A stretch of 6,550 bases of DNA from Candidatus Bathyarchaeota archaeon (GTDB lineage Archaea > Thermoproteota > Bathyarchaeia > Bathyarchaeales > Bathyarchaeaceae). The stretch lies in the NCBI GenBank assembly GCA_026014605.1, contig JAOZIC010000192.1:1-6550 (forward strand), written 5' to 3'. The notes under the pieces were generated by a model. The model was given only the letters and a program-made list of their open reading frames with translations, was not told the origin of the DNA and did not search any database. Numbering within the stretch: the first letter of the stretch is position 1; each line of letters opens with the position of its first letter. The translations under genes and the position numbers were made by a program. Of this stretch, positions 1 to 5,663 are shown in pieces.

Positions 1-297
1 GGTGCACAGATTTTTTCGTATTTAGGTGTAAATGTTGTTGCAGTCAAGCTTGGCAACAGGGGCTGTTATGTTTTTGACGGAAAAGAAGGATTTACTGTTG
101 AAGCATTTAAGGTCAACGCCGTGGACACGACTGGAGCTGGTGACGCGTTTTGTGCAGGTTTTCTGTACGGGTTGCTAAAACAAAAAGACCTGTATGAATG
201 TGGCAGGTTGGGAAACTTTGTTGCTTCCCGCTGCGTGGAAAAGATGGGTGCTAGAACGGGTTTGCCTACTCTGGAAGAGTTAGAAGCGCTTTTTTAG
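1..297 (+). CDS. PfkB-family carbohydrate/nucleoside kinase, C-terminal part (5' end outside window)
   Basis: The frame is open from the first base and ends at TAG 295-297, giving the last 98 residues of a protein whose start lies left of the window. Visible residues 42-59 carry the PfkB signature 2 (DTTGAGDAFCAGFLYGLL). Its GAGD aspartate (visible residue 48) is the expected catalytic base, and the glycines form the anion hole for the ATP gamma-phosphate. Before it, VKLGNRGCYVF (15-25) matches the strand and turn that precede the nucleotide site in ribokinase-like folds. The family phosphorylates sugars, nucleosides or related alcohols in the cytoplasm. The substrate-binding N-terminal half is missing, so ribokinase, adenosine/nucleoside kinase and sugar kinase cannot be told apart. 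It is the only gene on the + strand and converges with purQ, its last 18 bp overlapping the end of purQ. Family assignment is firm; substrate is unknown. Confidence 0.93.
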   Translation, partial: GAQIFSYLGVNVVAVKLGNRGCYVFDGKEGFTVEAFKVNAVDTTGAGDAFCAGFLYGLLKQKDLYECGRLGNFVASRCVEKMGARTGLPTLEELEALF

Positions 298-1098
298 GTA
301 ATCCATTACCGACTCGAAGACCAGTTTGCCGTCTGCGTATTCGGGCACGTTTTCTGTTTTTGTCCAGTCAGGCAGATGCCAACCGTAGAAGGCTCGTTCT
401 GGGTGGGGCATTAAACCGAAAACTGTTCCGGAGGGGTTGCAGATTCCCGCGATGTCATAGTATGCGCCGTTGGGGTTTGTGGGAAATTCTCCGTTTGCGG
501 GTTCGCCGTCTTTGTTGCAGTAACGGAAAACCAGTTGGTCGTTGTCGATGAGTTTTTGCAGGTACTCTTCTTCTTTTTCTTTCGAAAACAGGAACCGTCC
601 TTCGCCGTGGGCTACGGGGATTCGTATGACCTTGCCTTTGGGTATGTTTTTTGTGAAGATGCAGTTTCCCCTGTTTTCGTGCCTTACATACACCCACTTG
701 CAGCGGTAACCAATCGGGATGTTGGTTGCCAATGTGGCTTCGGGGATTTCGCTGATTCCGTTAAACGCTGGCAACAGTCCTGCTTCAACCAGCACCTGAA
801 AACCGTTACAGATTCCCAGAATGGGGCGACCTTCATCTACGAACTGTTTGAGGTCAGCCTTGAGCCTAGTTAAGGTTCCAGTTGCCCAAATTGCACCAGC
901 ACGGACATAGTCGCCGTACGAAAATCCGCCCGGAAAAACCAACGCGTTATAGTCTAACAGGTTCTTGGTTTTTGCCATCTCGTTAAAGTGAACAACCTCT
1001 GCCTTGGCGCCTAACTCGTCAAACGCCCGTTTAGTTTCAGCGTCACAGTTAGTGCCACCAACACGCATAACCAAAACACGAACATCTTCCACATTCAC
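280..1098 (-). CDS. purQ: Phosphoribosylformylglycinamidine (FGAM) synthase, glutaminase subunit PurQ
   Basis: Class I glutamine amidotransferase subunit of FGAM synthase. It hydrolyses glutamine and passes ammonia to PurL for FGAR to FGAM conversion. The chosen GTG start gives 272 residues. N-terminal VLVMRVGGTNCD and FPGGFSYGDYVRAGA (about 55-69) are PurQ hallmarks. GICNGFQ carries the nucleophile Cys97, and MPHPERAF supplies His232 and Glu234, so the triad is complete. PVAHGEGRF (161-169) is also typical. The frame stays open upstream to a GTG at 1128 inside purL. I prefer GTG 1098 because a GAGGGG (1113-1108) sits 9 nt before it and the protein then begins just before the first beta strand; TTG 1107 and GTG 1092 are alternatives. 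The length exceeds the roughly 230 residues of many bacterial PurQ proteins and is close to longer archaeal-type forms. It is the last gene of purS-purL-purQ, 5 bp after purL, and its 3' end overlaps the convergent kinase gene. Confidence 0.96.
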   Translation of the reverse strand: MNVEDVRVLVMRVGGTNCDAETKRAFDELGAKAEVVHFNEMAKTKNLLDYNALVFPGGFSYGDYVRAGAIWATGTLTRLKADLKQFVDEGRPILGICNGFQVLVEAGLLPAFNGISEIPEATLATNIPIGYRCKWVYVRHENRGNCIFTKNIPKGKVIRIPVAHGEGRFLFSKEKEEEYLQKLIDNDQLVFRYCNKDGEPANGEFPTNPNGAYYDIAGICNPSGTVFGLMPHPERAFYGWHLPDWTKTENVPEYADGKLVFESVMDYLKKRF

Positions 1099-1103
1099 GA
1101 CAT

Positions 1104-3476
1104 TCAACCCCTCAGCGGCTCCTTCCACCGTTTCCTTAACTGTGCCAAATCTGCATCAATTACCTGTTTGCCATCTAAACCAGAAACAACAAGCTTAGGT
1201 TCTGTAGATACTTCGCCAACTGCTGCATAGTCCACGTCTTTCATCAAGGCTTCAAATTCTGCTCTGCGGTTTTGTGGAACTTCCACCAAAAATCTGGTGT
1301 TAGACTCTGAAAACAGCACTTGGTCGTTTCTGCAAACATCTTCAGAGCGCACAACTTTACCCAAATCTAAGGTTACACCAAAGTCGCTACTAAACGCCAT
1401 CTCTGTGGCAGCAACTGCCAAACCGCCTTCGGACAGGTCGTGGCAGGCTCGTATGTAACCGTTGTCGATTGCCGCTGTGATTGCCTTGAACGTTTTTTGG
1501 GCAGATTCTAGGCGTACCTGTGGAACGTTGCATCCTAGGTACCCGTTTAGTTGGTAGTAGTGTGATCCGCCTAGTTCGTTGTAGGTTTTGCCGACCAGAT
1601 ACAACGTGTTTCCAGATTGTTTTAGGTCCATGGACACGGTTTTTCTTATGTCAGGAATTATGCCAATTGCAGTGATTAGCAATGTGGGTGTGACTGGTCC
1701 CATTGGGGATTCGTTGTAGAGGCTGTCTTTTCCTGAGATAAACGGTGCTTCAAAGCCTTTAGAATAGTCGTAGCAGGCTTCGCAGGCTCGTACCAGTCCG
1801 CCTAGTCGGTCGGGTTTTTGTGGGTTTCCCCAAGTGAAGTTGTCTAAAAGTGCGATTCTTCTTCCGCCTACGGCGATGTTGTTTCGGATTGCCTCGTCTA
1901 TTCCTGAGGCTGCCATCCAGTAGGGGTCAATTTTTCCGTAGTTGGTGTTCATTCCACACGAAATAACAACGCCCTTCCACGAGTCAGACAACGGTTTTAT
2001 CACCGCGGCGTCGTTTGGTCCACCATACTTGTTCTGCAACGGCTTCAACGCGGTGTTGCCTTTTACTTCGTGGTCGTATGATCGGATAACTGATTCTTTG
2101 CTTGCGATATTTGGCATCTGCAACAAACCAACAAGCTGCTCAGTCAGGTTAACTGGCTCAGCAAAGGTTGGCTCCTTTAGCGTTGGTGGCTGCCACTGTG
2201 CGGTTCCTTCAAATTTTGGTGGGTTGAATACAAAGTCTATGTCTAGTTCGGCGACTTTGTGTCCGTTGTATGAAACTGTTAGGATGTTGTCGTCTGTGAA
2301 TGTGCCGATTTGGGCAGCGGTTACGTTTTCGTTTTCAAAAACTTCTAACGCCTTCTCCAAGTTTTCCTTGGGTACAGAAAGCAGCATGCGTTCCTGTGAT
2401 TCTGAAACATAAATTTCCCAAGGCGCCAACCCCTGATATTTCAACGGAATTTTTTCCAAGTAAACATGAATGCCAAGGTTGGAACGTTCAGCCATTTCTC
2501 CAGTTCCGCACGAGATTCCGCCTCCGCCGATGTCAGTTATTGCCGAGGCTAAGCCTGAGTCGCGTAGCTTGTTTATTGCCCGTTTTACGCGCTCTTCCTC
2601 GATGGGGTTTGCGATTTGTACTGCTGGTCGGGAGATTTCTTCGGATTCTTTGGTTAGTTCTGCGGAGGCAAAGGTTACTCCGTGGATGCCGTCTCGTCCG
2701 GTTTCTCCACCCACCAAAAGTGCTACGTCGCCTTTTTGGGTGTTTTTTACGAACTTGTCGGTTGGAAGCAGTCCGACGCATCCGCAGTATACTACTACGT
2801 TTCCGACGTAGCTTTCGTCAAAGTTTATTGCCCCGTTTACTGTGGGGATGCCCATGTTGTTTCCGTAGCTGCCAATTCCTGCTACTACGCCCCTGTAAAC
2901 ATATTTCGGGTGCTTAGTTCCCGCGGGCAGTTTGTTGTAATCGTAATCTAGGGGACCAAAACACAACACGTCGGTGCATGCTATGGGGTCAGCCCAAACT
3001 GCAAGAATGTCGCGTATAACTCCGCCAGTTCCAGTTGCCGCTCCACCAAAAGGTTCGATTGCAGAGGGGTGGTTGTGGGTTTCCACTTTTGCGGCTATGG
3101 CATAGTTTTTGTCAAAATCGATTATGCCTGCGTTGTCCTCAAAAACCGAGATACACCACTTCGGGTCCAACTCTTCGGTTGCCTTTGCGATGTAGGTCTT
3201 AAACAGGCTTCTGACTTCTCCGCTGCAGGTTTTGATGTTACCCTTGAACGTTTTGTGGTAACAGTGCTCAGACCATGTCTGCCCGATTGTTTGCAGTTCT
3301 ACATCTGTGGGGTTTCGCTGTTTCTTGGAAAAATAGTTTTGGACAATTTTCATTTCATTAAGGTTCAAGCCGATTCCCATTTTGTTGCTGATTTGCAGCA
3401 ACTCCTTGTCGTCGGCGGTGGCTAGGTCTATTTCTACCAGTTCGAAGGGCACGTCTTTTTTGACGTAGCGGCTCAT
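1104..3476 (-). CDS. purL: Phosphoribosylformylglycinamidine (FGAM) synthase, synthase subunit PurL
   Basis: ATP-dependent subunit that uses ammonia from PurQ to convert FGAR to FGAM, the fourth step of de novo purine synthesis. From ATG 3476 it has 790 residues with the expected duplicated PurM-like layout. Visible blocks are TWSEHCYHKTF (67-77, with the SEHC catalytic histidine), KVETHNHPSAIEPFGGAATG (130-149, FGAR/ATP site), VGGETGRDGIHGVTFAS (255-271), DIGGGGIS (315-322), SGKDSLYN (581-588) and CHDLSEGGLAVA (678-689). It is the small, stand-alone type, lacking a fused glutaminase domain, as expected with separate purS and purQ. The block after SEHC reads YHKTFKG instead of the common SYKSSR type. 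The frame is open 21 codons further upstream into purS, but ATG 3476 overlaps the purS stop as ATGA and has GAGGAAG (3487-3481) before it with good spacing. The true start is therefore very probably 3476. Confidence 0.97.
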   Translation of the reverse strand: MSRYVKKDVPFELVEIDLATADDKELLQISNKMGIGLNLNEMKIVQNYFSKKQRNPTDVELQTIGQTWSEHCYHKTFKGNIKTCSGEVRSLFKTYIAKATEELDPKWCISVFEDNAGIIDFDKNYAIAAKVETHNHPSAIEPFGGAATGTGGVIRDILAVWADPIACTDVLCFGPLDYDYNKLPAGTKHPKYVYRGVVAGIGSYGNNMGIPTVNGAINFDESYVGNVVVYCGCVGLLPTDKFVKNTQKGDVALLVGGETGRDGIHGVTFASAELTKESEEISRPAVQIANPIEEERVKRAINKLRDSGLASAITDIGGGGISCGTGEMAERSNLGIHVYLEKIPLKYQGLAPWEIYVSESQERMLLSVPKENLEKALEVFENENVTAAQIGTFTDDNILTVSYNGHKVAELDIDFVFNPPKFEGTAQWQPPTLKEPTFAEPVNLTEQLVGLLQMPNIASKESVIRSYDHEVKGNTALKPLQNKYGGPNDAAVIKPLSDSWKGVVISCGMNTNYGKIDPYWMAASGIDEAIRNNIAVGGRRIALLDNFTWGNPQKPDRLGGLVRACEACYDYSKGFEAPFISGKDSLYNESPMGPVTPTLLITAIGIIPDIRKTVSMDLKQSGNTLYLVGKTYNELGGSHYYQLNGYLGCNVPQVRLESAQKTFKAITAAIDNGYIRACHDLSEGGLAVAATEMAFSSDFGVTLDLGKVVRSEDVCRNDQVLFSESNTRFLVEVPQNRRAEFEALMKDVDYAAVGEVSTEPKLVVSGLDGKQVIDADLAQLRKRWKEPLRG
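1108..1113 (-). promoter_or_regulatory. Ribosome binding site deciding the purQ start
   Basis: On the minus strand GAGGGG lies inside the last codons of purL and ends 9 nt before the GTG at 1098. It has no spacing to the TTG at 1107 and lies downstream of the GTG at 1128, so it supports 1098 as the start of purQ. The motif is short and also encodes the end of PurL, so the support is moderate. Confidence 0.5.
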
Positions 3477-3721
3477 TTTTCTTCCTCTATAGTATAGGTG
3501 TAGTTGTCTTTTGTTGGATTTGCAAGAAGTTTCTTGCACATTTCTTCGATGGTCTGCTGTGCGTCTTGTTTGTTTTTGGCTTCAAACGTTATGGTGTAGA
3601 CTTTGCTCACGTTTACTTTGTTTGCAGAAAACTTCAGTTCTTTTAGGGACTGCTCGGTCATCTGTCCTTCGGGGTCTGAATGCCCTGGTTTGAGGCTGAC
3701 TTCGATTTTTGCGCGATACAT
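3473..3721 (-). CDS. purS: Phosphoribosylformylglycinamidine (FGAM) synthase, small subunit PurS
   Basis: Small PurS subunit that bridges PurL and PurQ in the FGAM synthase complex and is needed for ammonia transfer. The protein is 82 residues, the usual size for the family. The opening YRAKIEVSLKPGHSDPEG matches the PurS N-terminal strand and the (V/T)xLKPGxxDPxG pattern, followed by KVNVSKVYTITFEA and a helix to the C-terminus, the usual alpha/beta plan. A TTG at 3745 would extend the frame by 8 residues, but ATG 3721 starts exactly at the conserved strand. No ribosome binding site is visible before ATG 3721 (CACTAACAATCACA), so translation may be leaderless or from a very short leader. It is the first gene of purS-purL-purQ and its TGA overlaps the purL ATG by 4 bp. 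The repeats and TATA box upstream are described separately. Confidence 0.93.
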   Translation of the reverse strand: MYRAKIEVSLKPGHSDPEGQMTEQSLKELKFSANKVNVSKVYTITFEAKNKQDAQQTIEEMCKKLLANPTKDNYTYTIEEEK

Positions 3722-3740
3722 TGTGATTGTTAGTGAAAAA

Positions 3741-3778
3741 ATCAAAATTTAAATGTTATTTATATCAAAATTTAAATG
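3741..3778. repeat. Two exact 15-bp direct repeats flanking the purS TATA box
   Basis: ATCAAAATTTAAATG occurs at 3741-3755 and again at 3764-3778 (+ strand), 23 bp apart start to start and separated by 8 bp. The spacer is essentially the TATAAATA box. The period is near two turns of the helix, so both copies would face the same side of the DNA. Repeats placed on both sides of a TATA box are a usual arrangement for archaeal regulator sites, so an operator role for purSLQ is a reasonable inference. The AT-rich composition lowers the specificity of the match, although 15 identical bases are still notable. Confidence 0.6.
3757..3764 (-). promoter_or_regulatory. Candidate TATA box of the purSLQ operon
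   Basis: Read on the minus strand, 3764-3757 is TATAAATA in a very AT-rich stretch. Its centre is about 39 bp from the purS ATG, so with usual archaeal spacing (about 26 bp) transcription would start near 3734 with a leader of about 13 nt. A second possible box, ATTTAAAT at 3754-3747, would place the start within a few bases of the ATG and make the message leaderless. Both fit the lack of a ribosome binding site before purS; which one is used cannot be settled from sequence. Confidence 0.5.
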
Positions 3779-3788
3779 AACATTTAAA
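3771..3788. repeat. 18-bp inverted repeat upstream of the purS promoter
   Basis: TTTAAATG at 3771-3778 is followed after AA by CATTTAAA at 3781-3788, a perfect 8-bp dyad with a 2-bp centre. It overlaps the end of the upstream direct-repeat copy and lies just upstream of the TATA box, where the BRE and activator sites are found in archaea. The shape is that of a dimeric helix-turn-helix binding site. A regulator of the purine operon is inferred; no binding protein can be named. Confidence 0.5.
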
Positions 3789-3789
3789 C

Positions 3790-3975
3790 CCGCGTGAGGG
3801 TTTGTTTGCTAAAACAGCACCAAAAAGCAGTCAGTTTAACTGGACTTTGGTTAGTGGTGGAAGGGAAATTGTCGCCCTCCATGCTGTCACCAAACATGAG
3901 CACTCCCCAAAGCCCATAATGTGGCGCCCCCCACACAAAGGTTGGATAATCCATCCAAGTATTTAAGATTTTTCC
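3790..3975. other. Intergenic region between the flavodoxin-like gene and purS with several potential hairpins
   Basis: No convincing gene is seen here. Possible stems are: the dyad CAGTTTAACTG at 3832-3842 inside an irregular stem from about 3821 to 3850; TTTGGT 3846-3851 with ACCAAA 3889-3894 enclosing TGGAAGGG 3858-3865 with CCCTCCA 3875-3881 (one bulged base); TGTGG 3920-3924 with CCACA 3931-3935; and TTGGAT 3942-3947 with ATCCAA 3953-3958. The part 3845-3958 is richer in G and C than the AT-rich flanks. A minus-strand frame at 4002-3784 could encode about 72 residues (56 from an internal ATG at 3954), but it has no ribosome binding site and its upstream codons look non-coding. A minus-strand CTTAAATA at 3967-3960 could be a TATA box for an RNA starting near 3937. 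A small RNA, a 5' regulatory region or plain spacer are all possible. Confidence 0.3.
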
Positions 3976-3982
3976 AAAAAAA
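3976..3982 (-). terminator. Candidate T-run terminator for the purM-flavodoxin unit
   Basis: On the minus strand a run of seven T lies about 57 bp downstream of the stop codon of the flavodoxin-like gene, after a T-rich stretch. Archaeal transcription often ends at such T-runs without a hairpin, and the next gene in this direction has its own promoter. The call rests only on base composition and position. Confidence 0.35.
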
Positions 3983-4039
3983 CAGATAACCAAACAACAC
4001 AAACGGATACAAAAGCATCAACAAACTTCATCAAATAGT

Positions 4040-4516
4040 CTATTCAGTAAGCACAGTTCCAAGAGTTTCTGCCCATTTGCTGATTTTATCAGGATTAAAG
4101 TTGTTGAAGACTGTTCTGCCCAGCATTTTTTGTCGACCGCCAAACGCTTCCGTAGCAACTGTTTTCAAGCCTGCATAATTCGCCAAGACATCAGTAACAT
4201 ATTTTGTGTGTGCTTCTTCGTATTTTGTTGGGTCACCAGCATCTCCGCTGCAGACAAAGAACGCCACTTTTTTGTCTCCAAAGTCTTGTTTGAGAAAATC
4301 TAAGGCTTCATTGTAGACTTTTCCGCTGCGCACACCTGAACCGACAACAACACTGTTGTATTGTGCAAGGTTTGAGAGTTTTTTCTTGTCTTTTCTTAAA
4401 TCGAAAACGTCCACATCTAACTCGTATTTGGTTTTCAATATACCAGAAATTATCTGGGCAGCCTCTTTGGTTGCTCCACCTTTGCTGGTGTAGGCTATTA
4501 GAGTTTTATTCACCAC
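4040..4516 (-). CDS. Flavodoxin-like FMN-binding protein
   Basis: A 158-residue single-domain protein with the flavodoxin fold, resembling the Flavodoxin_5/HemG-type group more than electron-carrier flavodoxins. YTSKGGATKEAA (9-20) follows the first strand at the position of the FMN phosphate loop. VVVGSGVRSGKVY (56-68) and FFVCSGDAGDP (86-96) occupy the places of the two isoalloxazine loops. There is no signal peptide or membrane segment, so it should be cytoplasmic. Members of this group carry electrons or act as FMN-dependent oxidoreductases; no substrate can be assigned here, and HemG activity should not be assumed. It begins at GTG 4516 (GTG 4513 is also possible) with GGGG at 4524-4521 as the ribosome binding site, 23 bp after purM. 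It is thus probably co-transcribed with purM, for which I know no established reason. Fold is confident; function is open. Confidence 0.85.
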   Translation of the reverse strand: MVNKTLIAYTSKGGATKEAAQIISGILKTKYELDVDVFDLRKDKKKLSNLAQYNSVVVGSGVRSGKVYNEALDFLKQDFGDKKVAFFVCSGDAGDPTKYEEAHTKYVTDVLANYAGLKTVATEAFGGRQKMLGRTVFNNFNPDKISKWAETLGTVLTE

Positions 4517-4539
4517 AGTTCCCCATGTTAAGATGCCTG

Positions 4540-5616
4540 TTATCGTAACTTGAGTTTTTTGCCGTTGTAGTTTGCAACTATGCTTCCGGTATCAGTTACG
4601 GTTCCGATTTGGTCGGCTTCTACTCCGCTTTTCTGGATAACACTAATTGCATTATCCACATCTGCCTTGTCCACTACTACACCAAAGCCCCAGCCCATGT
4701 TGAAGGTTTTGAGCATCTCTTCGTCTGTGATTTCGCCGCCGACTTCGGGGGCGGTTTTTTGGATTAAATCAAAGATTGGTTGCGGCTTAAAGTTGCTGAA
4801 CTCAAAGCCGATGCCTTTGGAGTATTTCATGAAACGGTCAAACTTGACGTAGGCGTCTCCAGTGATGTGAATATCACCCTTCACCTTAACCGCCTTAGTG
4901 GTGTTCAAGAATGGTTTAACATAGATTTTTGTGGGTTCCAACGCTTCAAACACGATTTCTTTGTCGAATCCGTCCACGGTGTCGAAGGGTTCGTATTTGC
5001 CTCCCCACTGTTTGAACAAAACCTTTCGTACCAACGAAATGCCGTTGCTGTGAACGCCCGAACTGCGCATGCCCACTACAGCGTCGCCTGCTTTGATTTC
5101 TGTTCCAGTGATTATGTCTTCTTCCAATACGTCGCCTACGCTTGCGACTATTAAATCAAAGCCTTTGCCTTCTGTCAAACCTTTGATTACTGAGGCTACG
5201 TCGCCGATTTCGCCTCCGGGTACTGGGCAGTTTGATTCTTGGGCGCCTTTGACTATGCCTTTGAGCCACTCTTTGACCAGTTTGGGGTCTGAAACGTGGA
5301 CGTGAAAGTTGTCAACCAACGCCAAGGGTGTGGCTCCGGAGCGGATAACGTCGTTTACTGCCATGGCTACTCCGTCTACTCCGATGGTGTCGTAGCGGTC
5401 TGCGAGTTGGGCTAACAAAACTTTGGTGCCAACACCTTCAATGACTAGGTCGAGGTATCGGTCGCCTGCAAGGAAGATGTTGCCGTATGGTAGCTGGACG
5501 ACTTTTCCGTATTTGCCCAAACTGTAGGTCGACTCCAACATCGAAAGAGCCTTCTTAGACTCAGCCCTTGTTTCCCTGTTAACTCCACTGTCAGAGTAAG
5601 TAAGCTTCTTAGGCAT
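4540..5616 (-). CDS. purM: Phosphoribosylformylglycinamidine cyclo-ligase (AIR synthetase) PurM
   Basis: PurM closes FGAM to 5-aminoimidazole ribonucleotide using ATP, the step directly after FGAM synthase. The 358-residue length fits the family. Visible blocks are LTYSDSGVNRE at the N-terminus (5-15), EGVGTKVLLAQ (60-70), AVNDVIRSGATPLALVDN (86-103), GGEIGDV (134-140), RSSGVHSNGISLVRK (184-198) and FNMGWGFGVVV (305-315). Two blocks differ from bacterial PurM: GGEIGDV where bacteria have GGETAEMP, and HITGDAYVKF (250-259) where bacteria have HITGGGLxEN. Such variants are, from memory, seen in archaeal PurM. The frame is open to TTG 5628 and has a second ATG at 5619. I chose ATG 5616 because GGTG at 5624-5621 lies 4 nt before it and MPKKLTYSDSG then begins the conserved region. 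It has its own TATA box and is followed by the flavodoxin-like gene, apart from purSLQ. Confidence 0.95.
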   Translation of the reverse strand: MPKKLTYSDSGVNRETRAESKKALSMLESTYSLGKYGKVVQLPYGNIFLAGDRYLDLVIEGVGTKVLLAQLADRYDTIGVDGVAMAVNDVIRSGATPLALVDNFHVHVSDPKLVKEWLKGIVKGAQESNCPVPGGEIGDVASVIKGLTEGKGFDLIVASVGDVLEEDIITGTEIKAGDAVVGMRSSGVHSNGISLVRKVLFKQWGGKYEPFDTVDGFDKEIVFEALEPTKIYVKPFLNTTKAVKVKGDIHITGDAYVKFDRFMKYSKGIGFEFSNFKPQPIFDLIQKTAPEVGGEITDEEMLKTFNMGWGFGVVVDKADVDNAISVIQKSGVEADQIGTVTDTGSIVANYNGKKLKLR

Positions 5617-5620
5617 CATG

Positions 5621-5624
5621 CACC
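5621..5624 (-). promoter_or_regulatory. Ribosome binding site of purM
   Basis: GGTG on the minus strand matches the core of the archaeal Shine-Dalgarno sequence and ends 4 nt before the ATG at 5616. It is too close to the ATG at 5619 and lies inside the extended frame from TTG 5628, so it favours 5616 as the start. Confidence 0.45.
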
Positions 5625-5650
5625 ACAACAGACCAATACGCCATTGACAT

Positions 5651-5658
5651 CTTATAAG
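5651..5658 (-). promoter_or_regulatory. Candidate TATA box of the purM-flavodoxin unit
   Basis: CTTATAAG at 5651-5658 lies in the 47-bp gap between the kelch gene stop and purM. Its centre is about 26 bp before position 5628, which would give a leader of about 12 nt that just contains the GGTG ribosome binding site and the ATG at 5616. Spacing and motif both fit an archaeal promoter. The 15-bp repeats seen at purS are not present here. Confidence 0.6.
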
Positions 5659-5663
5659 TTACG

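Noticed and set aside
297..310. Inverted repeat GGTAATCCATTACC just after the kinase stop, as a terminator
   Set aside because: The 6-bp arms have only 2 bases between them, no T-run follows on the + strand, and the bases encode the conserved end of PurQ.
1099..1128. Longer purQ N-terminus from GTG 1128
   Set aside because: The extra 10 residues overlap purL, lie outside the conserved PurQ N-terminus, and the best ribosome binding site lies downstream of that start.
2300..2917. Open frame of about 205 codons on the + strand inside purL
   Set aside because: It is antisense to a strongly supported purL, has an arginine- and leucine-rich low-complexity translation, and no ribosome binding site or family motif. 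The other + strand frames inside purQ, purL, purM and the kelch gene fail for the same reasons.
3727..3966. + strand frame of about 79 codons across the purS promoter region
   Set aside because: It runs through the AT-rich repeats and TATA box, has no ribosome binding site, and its translation has no recognisable features.
3790..3975. tRNA, C/D box guide RNA or purine riboswitch in the intergenic gap
   Set aside because: No T-arm consensus, no paired RUGAUGA and CUGA boxes, and no purine riboswitch core could be found on either strand.
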